From NCBI GenBank assembly GCA_003499325.1, contig DNIP01000113.1, positions 518-12,322 on the forward strand: a stretch of DNA of 11,805 bases, given 5' to 3'. Below, one piece after another: positions 7,023 through 11,805 of this stretch. The notes under the pieces are model-generated. The model ran no database searches. It was not told the origin of the DNA and worked only from the letters and a program-made list of their open reading frames with translations. Source of the stretch: Oscillospiraceae bacterium. GTDB lineage: Bacteria; Bacillota; Clostridia; Oscillospirales; Acutalibacteraceae. Position numbers and translations under genes: made by a program. Each line of letters begins with the position of its first letter. Positions within the stretch are counted from its first letter, which is position 1.

Positions 7023-7779
7023 ATCTTTCGTTCTTCCTCTTCTGGAAGCCGTATGCCAATTTCAGCAACAGCTTTTCAGGAGCGAAGCGGCGGAAGAACA
7101 GCCCTACCTTCATCATTAATCCGGGAATGATGACCAGCTTGCCCCTCATTGCGCCATCGATGGCGATCCTTGCGCATTCCTCGGACGAGATACCGTCCAC
7201 GGCGAATTTCACCTTGGCGACGTCGTTGAACTCCGTGTTCACAGGCCCCGGGCAGAGTACCGATACATGCACATGACTTCCTTTTTGCCGTAGCTCCTCA
7301 TAGATTGCTTCTGTCAGGCGCAGGACATAGTTCTTGGTCGCGTAATAGGTCGAGAGCAGCGGCCCGGGCATAAAGCCCGCGGATGACGCGACATTGAGGA
7401 TGATACCGCTGTCACGCTTGACAAAATCACGCAGGAACAGCTTGGTCAAAATATGCACGGCGGTCACATTGACGTCGATCATATTCAGCTCGGTGTCAAG
7501 ATCCGTCTTGACGAATTCACCCGCCAGACCAAAGCCCGCGTTATTGATGAGCATATCGATGGTCTCATCCTTGACGGTTTCATACAGTGCGTAGCAATCC
7601 GACTTCTTCCCCACGTCCGTGACGATACAGCGTACCTCGACGTTGTTGAGTTCTTTTTTCAGCTCCTTGATCCTATCCTCACGGCGCGCGACCAAGATCA
7701 GATCCCAGCCCATTGACGCCAGATAACGCGCCATATCGCGTCCGATACCCGATGACGCTCCTGTGATCAACGCTTTCAT
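7021..7779 (-). CDS. Short-chain dehydrogenase/reductase (classical SDR)
   Basis: A 252-residue NAD(P)-dependent oxidoreductase with a Rossmann fold. Cofactor loop TGASSGIG (6-13), basic ARRED (31-35) after beta-2 (suggesting NADP(H) preference), NNAG (79-82), catalytic Ser at 132/133 in NVASSAG, YxxxK with Tyr145 and Lys149, and CPGPVNTEF (176-184). The C-terminus is hydrophobic then basic (MMKVGLFFRRFAPEK onward), as in the YqjQ/DltE-like SDR subgroup that acts on lipid-like or unknown substrates. The start at 7779 is set by AGGAGG (complement of 7787-7792), 7 nt upstream. It appears monocistronic: convergent with the MreB-like gene and divergent from mscS. The substrate cannot be deduced from sequence. 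Confidence 0.9.
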   Translation of the reverse strand: MKALITGASSGIGRDMARYLASMGWDLILVARREDRIKELKKELNNVEVRCIVTDVGKKSDCYALYETVKDETIDMLINNAGFGLAGEFVKTDLDTELNMIDVNVTAVHILTKLFLRDFVKRDSGIILNVASSAGFMPGPLLSTYYATKNYVLRLTEAIYEELRQKGSHVHVSVLCPGPVNTEFNDVAKVKFAVDGISSEECARIAIDGAMRGKLVIIPGLMMKVGLFFRRFAPEKLLLKLAYGFQKRKNER

Positions 7780-7812
7780 ATTACCGCCTCCTGTTATTTG
7801 TAGGAATCGCCC

Positions 7813-7921
7813 GGCTCCGAGTGCAGTATCATTAAGTCAAGAAAGAGGAATTGTATCAATTGATCGAGCCACAGCGAGATACTCTTTTCTTAACTAAATG
7901 ATATTGGGCTGCGAGGGAGCC
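7813..7921. repeat. Long imperfect inverted repeat in the SDR-mscS divergent region
   Basis: GGCTCC (7813-7818) pairs with GGAGCC (7916-7921), GCAG (7823-7826) with CTGC (7909-7912), ATCATT (7828-7833) with AATGAT (7897-7902), AGT with ACT, and AAGAAAGAG (7839-7847) with CTCTTTTCTT (7882-7891, one T bulged). An inner hairpin AATTG-TAT-CAATT (7849-7861) sits in the loop. Together this is a ~109-nt bulged rod of about 25-28 bp. No T-run follows on either strand, so it is not a simple terminator. It may be a structured leader, a small RNA, or an old MITE; no reading frame is credible inside it. Confidence 0.55.
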
Positions 7922-7957
7922 TTACCATGTCTTTATTAAAATTTTACATCTATCCAC

Positions 7958-7986
7958 TTGCTTTTGTCAATCATTTTCGATAGAAT
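7958..7986 (+). promoter_or_regulatory. Candidate promoter for mscS
   Basis: TTGCTT (7958-7963), a 17-nt spacer and TAGAAT (7981-7986). The -10 is a good match, the -35 only partial. It lies about 85 nt upstream of the mscS start. A competing TTGTCA (7964-7969) lacks a good -10 at the right distance. Confidence 0.4.
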
Positions 7987-8073
7987 AATGTCGAGCAAAA
8001 CAATTGATTTGTTGCCGCAGTACAACGACAACGCGGAAACTTATCCAACAACTATGAAAAAGGAGCTGAATAG

Positions 8074-8910
8074 ATGGACTCCATCAAAGAAATGTGGAAC
8101 CGCTTTACACAGAGCATCGTCAATTATCTGCCCGATCTCGGAGGCGCCTTGGTCATCACCGTGATCGGTATCATTATCTCGATCATTTTGGTATCCCTCA
8201 CACGCAAAGCGCTGCAGCGCAAAAAGGTCGATCCCTCGCTGGTTGACTTCATCTCTCGATGCGTTCGCCTGCTGATCTACGCCTTCACCCTGCTCGCCGC
8301 CATGTCGGCGCTGCACATCTCCATCACGGGCATTGTCGCGTTCTTCTCGGCAGCTGCCGCGGCAGTCGCCTTGGCGCTGAAGGATCGACTCAACGATATC
8401 GCCAGCGGCATCGTGATCCTGTTCACCAAGCCCTTTGTCACGGGCGACTTCATCGAATTCACCAAGTACTCGGGCTTTGTGCAGAAGATCGACGTCATGC
8501 ACACCAACATCCGCACCTATGACGGCACCAACGTCATCATCCCGAATTCGGTCATCTCGAACGCCGAGGTGAACAACTACACTGCCCATCCGCAGATCCG
8601 TGTCACGATCACCGTCCCCATCCCCTATGACGCGAATATCAAACAGGTGCAAGCGCTCTTGACCGATGTAATCGAGCATACAAACCTTGTGATTGATGAC
8701 GAGAATTATCCGAAAAAGGTCAGGCTCGAAAAATTCGGTGAAAGCGCGCTGGAATTCACCGTTCGCTGCTACTGCGAGTACAAGGACTACTGGACGGTAT
8801 ACTACGCCCTGATGGAGGGCATCAAGAACACGCTTGATGAAAACAAGATCGCCATCCCCTACAATCAACTGGATGTACATGTGATCAACAAGAATGACGA
8901 TAAACAATAA
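8074..8910 (+). CDS. mscS: MscS-type small-conductance mechanosensitive channel
   Basis: A 278-residue integral membrane protein, close to the 286 of E. coli MscS. It is expected to form heptamers that open on membrane tension and release solutes in osmotic downshock. Membrane segments: about 22-42 (LGGALVITVIGIIISIILV), 63-83, and the pore helix 84-113, rich in Ala/Gly/Ser (VAFFSAAAAAVALALKDRL), followed by ASGIVILFTKPFVTGDFIEF (110-129). The beta domain carries GFVQKIDVMHTNIRTYDG and NVIIPNSVISN (153-163). The alpha/beta cage follows, ending in IPYNQLDVHVIN (261-272). AAGGAG lies 8 nt before the ATG at 8074. No terminator is seen; the tRNA promoter begins directly after the stop. Confidence 0.93.
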   Translation: MDSIKEMWNRFTQSIVNYLPDLGGALVITVIGIIISIILVSLTRKALQRKKVDPSLVDFISRCVRLLIYAFTLLAAMSALHISITGIVAFFSAAAAAVALALKDRLNDIASGIVILFTKPFVTGDFIEFTKYSGFVQKIDVMHTNIRTYDGTNVIIPNSVISNAEVNNYTAHPQIRVTITVPIPYDANIKQVQALLTDVIEHTNLVIDDENYPKKVRLEKFGESALEFTVRCYCEYKDYWTVYYALMEGIKNTLDENKIAIPYNQLDVHVINKNDDKQ

Positions 8911-8911
8911 C

Positions 8912-8940
8912 TTGATTTTGACTGACAAATGATATATAAT
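8912..8940 (+). promoter_or_regulatory. Promoter upstream of tRNA-Leu
   Basis: TTGATT (8912-8917), 17-nt spacer, TATAAT (8935-8940), starting two bases after the mscS stop codon. The expected transcript would start about 65 nt before the tRNA and include the hairpin at 8944-8985 in its 5' leader, to be removed by processing. Confidence 0.65.
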
Positions 8941-8943
8941 GGG

Positions 8944-8998
8944 TAATTGAAAATGGAAGTGGATGCAAAAATACATTTTCAATTATCCATTTTCAACT
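8944..8998. repeat. Inverted/direct ATTTTCAATT-type repeat
   Basis: TAATTGAAAATG (8944-8955) is the perfect inverted partner of CATTTTCAATTA (8974-8985). A degraded direct copy, CATTTTCAACTTTC, follows at 8988-9001. The 18-nt loop is purine-rich. It lies between the promoter and the tRNA and resembles the A/T-rich tandem intergenic repeats that accompany the heptamer families elsewhere in the window. Confidence 0.6.
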
Positions 8999-9012
8999 TT
9001 CAGCTCATATAA

Positions 9013-9096
<84 letters not shown>

Positions 9097-9099
9097 TAA

Positions 9100-9183
9100 A
9101 CATCTACTGCTAAGTGAACGGGGTCGCCGTGCTCATAACACGGAAGCTTTGTTTGACTCCAAATGCCACAGTAGGTGTTTTTT
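9100..9183 (+). terminator. Structured terminator/tRNA-like element just after tRNA-Leu
   Basis: An outer 10-bp stem pairs ACATCTACTG (9100-9109) with CAGTAGGTGT (9169-9178, one G-T wobble), and six Ts (9178-9183) follow, so it can end the tRNA transcript. Inside are two more hairpins: CCGTG-CTCATAA-CACGG (9127-9143) and GCTTTG...CAAATGC (9146-9166, one bulge). The first looks like a tRNA anticodon arm with CAU, and the second contains GTTTGACTCC, close to a tRNA T-loop box. No proper D arm or 7-bp acceptor stem can be drawn, so it is not called as a tRNA. Confidence 0.5.
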
Positions 9184-9223
9184 GATTCTATTCAGAAGCA
9201 TAAACGTCTACAGAGCTGAGTTC

Positions 9224-9252
9224 TTGACATACTACTTACAGATAAATATAAT
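9224..9252 (+). promoter_or_regulatory. Perfect-consensus promoter of mntA-hepT
   Basis: TTGACA (9224-9229), exactly 17 nt, TATAAT (9247-9252): a full-consensus SigA promoter about 30 nt before the mntA ribosome binding site. Confidence 0.85.
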
Positions 9253-9260
9253 AGTTATAT
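9246..9260. promoter_or_regulatory. Candidate operator palindrome over the -10 box
   Basis: ATATAA-TAG-TTATAT, a perfect 6-bp inverted repeat with 3-nt centre that overlaps the -10 box of the mntA-hepT promoter. The position suits autoregulation by the toxin-antitoxin complex, but an A/T-only palindrome of this size can also arise by chance. Confidence 0.35.
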
Positions 9261-9286
9261 AGACAATAAAGAAAGGGGTGCCCGAT

Positions 9287-9577
9287 ATGCCGACCAGACT
9301 TGAAATCGAAAAATGTGTAAGAGTACTTCTGATTCGATATGGCGCCGAGTATGCTCTCCTGTTTGGTTCCTACGCCAGAGGCGATGAAACACCTGACTCC
9401 GATATCGATATTGTTGTTTTCGGGGGTAAGAATTTTAAAAAGTCTAATATCTTTGCCTTTGCGGAAGATTTGAGAGAAGCCCTCGGAAAAGAAGCTGATG
9501 TGTTCGAAATCAGCGAAGTGAATATGGGAACTCCTTTTTATGATACATTAATGAAGGAAGGAGTTAAGATCGCGTGA
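9287..9577 (+). CDS. mntA: MntA-type antitoxin (minimal nucleotidyltransferase)
   Basis: A 96-residue MNT-domain protein with the family signature GSX10DXD: G27-S28, then D39-I-D41 in GSYARGDETPDSDID, plus a third candidate acidic residue, D71, in KEADVFEI. In studied MntA-HepT pairs the antitoxin transfers AMP groups onto a tyrosine of the HEPN toxin and so neutralises it; the intact motif suggests an active enzyme here. I choose ATG 9287, 8 nt after AAAGGGG (9272-9278); an in-frame GTG at 9278 would overlap that site and add three residues. The stop codon overlaps the hepT start (GTGA), so translation is probably coupled. Codon use is A/T-rich compared with flanking genes. Confidence 0.88.
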   Translation: MPTRLEIEKCVRVLLIRYGAEYALLFGSYARGDETPDSDIDIVVFGGKNFKKSNIFAFAEDLREALGKEADVFEISEVNMGTPFYDTLMKEGVKIA

Positions 9578-9909
9578 AAACAACTGATAAGGAACGTCTG
9601 AAAAAGATCGTTAAAACGTGGGCTTCACTTCAAAAGCAAATGGACGGGCATCATATCACACGTGAAATGCTCCTTGATGATCAATTCTCTCAATGGGCTG
9701 TTACCACTCCGCTGTACAACATTGGTGAACAGGTATATATGCTTAGCCCGGATTTCAAAAAGGAGCATTCGGACATTCCCTGGAGTGTCGTATCCGGTTT
9801 AAGACATCGCCTGGTACATGATTATGAAGGCATCAACTGGTCAATTATTGTAGAAGTTATTTTTGATGAGATGGACGGTTTTATTGCATCAATTAATAGA
9901 TTAATATAA
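9574..9909 (+). CDS. hepT: HepT-type toxin (HEPN RNase)
   Basis: A 111-residue all-helical HEPN protein with the ribonuclease motif RX4HXY intact: R77-HRLV-H82-D-Y84 within SGLRHRLVHDYEG. HEPN toxins of this class cut RNA as dimers, and Y84 corresponds to the tyrosine AMPylated by MntA in characterised pairs. The GTG start at 9574 overlaps the mntA stop by 4 nt and follows AAGGAG (9558-9563) with a rather long 10-nt gap, consistent with coupling that keeps toxin at or below antitoxin. The residues around NIGEQVYML (49-57) also match the family. Only 57 bp separate the stop from the right-hand tRNA repeat. Confidence 0.88.
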   Translation: MKTTDKERLKKIVKTWASLQKQMDGHHITREMLLDDQFSQWAVTTPLYNIGEQVYMLSPDFKKEHSDIPWSVVSGLRHRLVHDYEGINWSIIVEVIFDEMDGFIASINRLI

Positions 9910-9966
9910 CGAAACGCGGCTTACACACATCAATCACGATCTCATGCAATTCCTATGAATCAAACG

Positions 9967-9982
9967 CCTGTCGGGCGCACCA
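9967..9982 (+). repeat. attR-like 16-bp direct repeat (displaced tRNA-Leu 3' end)
   Basis: An exact copy of 9081-9096, ending in the CCA and lying 4 nt before a terminator stem. The upstream bases show no tRNA body, only A/T-rich DNA after hepT. I interpret it as the original chromosomal tRNA 3' end pushed away by insertion. Confidence 0.7.
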
Positions 9983-9986
9983 CAGA

Positions 9987-10014
9987 AAAAGGGTATCCAT
10001 GCGGATACCCTTTT
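9987..10014. terminator. Strong bidirectional intrinsic terminator
   Basis: A perfect 12-bp stem, AAAAGGGTATCC (9987-9998) with GGATACCCTTTT (10003-10014), loop ATGC. It has four Ts on the plus side and five on the minus side. It can end transcription from the hepT/tRNA side and from the minus-strand AMP-binding gene that stops at 10043. Its position directly after the repeated tRNA end suggests it was the original tRNA-Leu terminator. Confidence 0.85.
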
Positions 10015-10042
10015 GTCATACGGTGCTTCTGTTTTCGCTTAA

Positions 10043-11805
10043 TCAATACTGATAATGAATGATACCGACCTTGCGTCTGGTGGTGGTGCCGTCCTCGGAA
10101 TAGTTGACGAGATAGTGATGATTCTCGTCACACGGAGCGGCATAGCCCTTGTAGTCGTGAGCTAAGAGGACAAAGTCACGCTTGTTGGTGATCTCACCGA
10201 GCTCGAATTCTTCATAGAACTTGATGGCGTCCAGATGATACTTCTTGCAGAAGTAGTCAACAAGCTCATTCTTCGGCGTCTTGCACTTGGGATCGAGAAT
10301 GATCTGACCGACAACGTCGTAGCCGTCGCACTCATTCTTGAACGCGCTGACCTCCCACTCGAGGATCGGATCCTCGGGATCGAGCGAATACTCGATCTGG
10401 AAGAGATAAACTCTCTCACCGTCCTCATTGATGTAGGAATCAGAGGCTCTGCCTAAGATGTTATAGGAACCGTCGGCATGGCGCACGGCGATATCGCCGG
10501 TAACACCCCACTTGGTGCCCTCTTCATCCACATACCAGCGCTCGGCGGTCGCCTCGGGGTTATCGAGGTAACGATCCGCGGCAGCGGGGCTGGTGGCGTG
10601 GAGATTGCCGAGCACCTCGTCCTCGGTAATCAGGTTGCCGTCGTCATCAACCAGCTTGACGTGAACGTGCGGTTCGAGCGGCAGACCGGTCTCATTGGTC
10701 TTGGTCTCTTCATTCATGAAGTAAGTAACCAGCGTTGCGCCGCCCTCCTCGGAAGCGCCGCCGCCGAGAGAATAGCGCGTGTTACAGCCGTTGGCACGGA
10801 GCCACGCGTCAACCTTCTCGACCGAGCTCTTGGTGATGGGCTCACCGCCGGAAGCGGGACGGGTTAGGTGCTTGAGTGCGTCGGGGCCCAGAATGCCCTG
10901 CTTGACCGATTTCATATAGAAGCTGGCTGTCGCGACAACACAGTTACACTTGGAAGCGGCAAGGTCGCGTGCGAAGGTCTTGTTATTATAGATCGGCTGC
11001 GGCACCAGTGTACCGCCTCTTGCGAGCGGCATGATGGTACAGACGCGCTCACCGGTCATATGCGTCAGCGGAATACACTGGAAATTACGCTCACCGACAA
11101 CATTCTTGGTGTCAAGACCTGCGTGCATTTCGACATACGCATTCAGGGAGTATTCCTTATAGACAACGCACTTGGGCTTGCCGGTGGTACCGCTGGTGTA
11201 GTAGTAGCTGATATCTCTGTCAAGGTTGGTAGGACCGTAGGGCAGCGGAATATCGCTCTGCTCGCCTGCTTTTCTCAGCTCGTCGAGCTTGATGAAATTC
11301 ACGCCCTTGACCTTGTCGAGGTTCATCAGGCAGTTGATGATCTGATCAACGTTGAATACCTCCTGCATTTTCTCGGGCATTTCAGAGGTATCCATAAACA
11401 TACCCTTGCGCTTCTCGGGGAGGAAATCATCGAGGCTCATGACGATGACCGTATCAACCGTGCTTTCCTCCAGATGATCGACGAAATAAGGCAGGAACGC
11501 GTCGAGCGTTACGACAATATGAGAGTTTTTCTCGGTGGTGTAGGTTTCAAAATCGTGTTTGAGGTATAAGAAGTTGACATTGTTGCTGATCGCGTTCAGG
11601 AAATTGACCGCGAAGAGCAGCATGGTATTTTCAATGCTGACGGGCAGACAGAGGGTAACGACGTCGCCTTCCTTAACACCTGCCATCTTCAAGCCGCGTG
11701 CGTAAGCGTCGCGGAGTCCGTACATCTCACCGTAGGTGACGCTGGTTCCGAAATAATGGAATGCATCGCCGTCAAGGTTATCCTGATTGAAGGTCATGAT
11801 ATTAT
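10043..11805 (-). CDS. Class I adenylate-forming (AMP-binding) enzyme, 5' end at or beyond edge
   Basis: An acyl-CoA synthetase/ANL-superfamily enzyme that activates a carboxylic acid as acyl-AMP. An in-frame ATG at 11797 gives 584 residues, but the frame is open to the edge and no ribosome binding site can be seen in the 8 bases left, so the true start may be outside. Numbered from 11797: P-loop A3 YYYTSGTTGKPK (198-209), PLTHMTGER (243-251), ASGGEP (315-320), A5-like RYSLGGGASEEGG (341-353), A7 TGDIAVR (433-439), A8-like GRASDSYINEDGERV (449-463), and a C-terminal lysine, K539 in ELGEITNKRD, at the catalytic A10 position. The A5 and A8 motifs differ from standard acyl-CoA ligases, and the N-terminal pocket region is unusual, so the substrate is unknown. 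It ends at a bidirectional terminator. Confidence 0.85.
   Translation of the reverse strand, partial: NIMTFNQDNLDGDAFHYFGTSVTYGEMYGLRDAYARGLKMAGVKEGDVVTLCLPVSIENTMLLFAVNFLNAISNNVNFLYLKHDFETYTTEKNSHIVVTLDAFLPYFVDHLEESTVDTVIVMSLDDFLPEKRKGMFMDTSEMPEKMQEVFNVDQIINCLMNLDKVKGVNFIKLDELRKAGEQSDIPLPYGPTNLDRDISYYYTSGTTGKPKCVVYKEYSLNAYVEMHAGLDTKNVVGERNFQCIPLTHMTGERVCTIMPLARGGTLVPQPIYNNKTFARDLAASKCNCVVATASFYMKSVKQGILGPDALKHLTRPASGGEPITKSSVEKVDAWLRANGCNTRYSLGGGASEEGGATLVTYFMNEETKTNETGLPLEPHVHVKLVDDDGNLITEDEVLGNLHATSPAAADRYLDNPEATAERWYVDEEGTKWGVTGDIAVRHADGSYNILGRASDSYINEDGERVYLFQIEYSLDPEDPILEWEVSAFKNECDGYDVVGQIILDPKCKTPKNELVDYFCKKYHLDAIKFYEEFELGEITNKRDFVLLAHDYKGYAAPCDENHHYLVNYSEDGTTTRRKVGIIHYQY

Noticed and set aside
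7958..8164. Small plus-strand open frame before and into mscS
   Set aside because: No ribosome binding site and it overlaps the well-supported mscS start in another frame.
8041..8982. Long open frame of 313 codons on the minus strand opposite mscS
   Set aside because: It is the antisense shadow of a clear MscS gene, with a low-complexity Asp/Gly/Val/Arg-rich translation and no recognisable domain.
9960..9982. A second, broken tRNA-Leu ending at 9982, using TCAAAC as a T-loop
   Set aside because: The spacing is one base off the real tRNA and no anticodon arm or variable arm lies upstream; only the 16-bp end is shared. A decayed tandem tRNA stays as a weaker alternative to an att site.

Overview
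The window looks like chromosomal DNA of a Gram-positive Clostridia bacterium, probably Oscillospiraceae/Ruminococcaceae-like. The evidence is strong GGAGG-type ribosome binding sites, SigA-type promoters, a recD2-comF-mreB neighbourhood, a moderately GC-rich coding style, and short intergenic heptamer arrays. This assignment is an inference from gene content and style, not from a marker gene.

Left part (1-2679, all minus strand): a CofE-like amide ligase, a divergent alanine racemase and the start of a sugar-transfer-associated ATP-grasp ligase that runs off the left edge. They read right to left and probably form one amino-acid/amide-ligation gene set. Degenerate heptamer repeats sit in the gaps. 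Middle (2871-6832, plus strand): recD2 (RecD-like helicase) and comF, spaced by one base, then an MreB/actin-like protein with its own good promoter. A bidirectional terminator inside a heptamer-bordered intergenic element separates it from a convergent short-chain dehydrogenase gene (7021-7779, minus).

Right part: a 294-bp divergent region holding a long imperfect inverted repeat leads to an MscS-type mechanosensitive channel gene (8074-8910, plus). A promoter and tRNA-Leu(UAG) follow. The last 16 bases of this tRNA (9081-9096) are repeated exactly at 9967-9982, directly before a strong terminator hairpin. Between the two copies lies A/T-rich DNA with only a MntA-HepT (MNT/HEPN) toxin-antitoxin pair behind a perfect-consensus promoter, and no recombinase. 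I read this as a minimal or remnant integrative islet in the tRNA 3' end, and it is the most interesting item in the window. The right edge holds a minus-strand adenylate-forming (AMP-binding) enzyme whose reading frame runs to the window edge.

How they relate: recD2, comF and mreB are core-type genes (DNA repair, a ComF-like phosphoribosyltransferase, cell shape). mscS handles osmotic stress. The alr/CofE-like/ATP-grasp set and perhaps the AMP-binding enzyme suggest synthesis or modification of an amino-acid-containing cell-envelope or peptide product whose nature cannot be read from the sequence. The MntA-HepT islet is an accessory stress/defence-type module.
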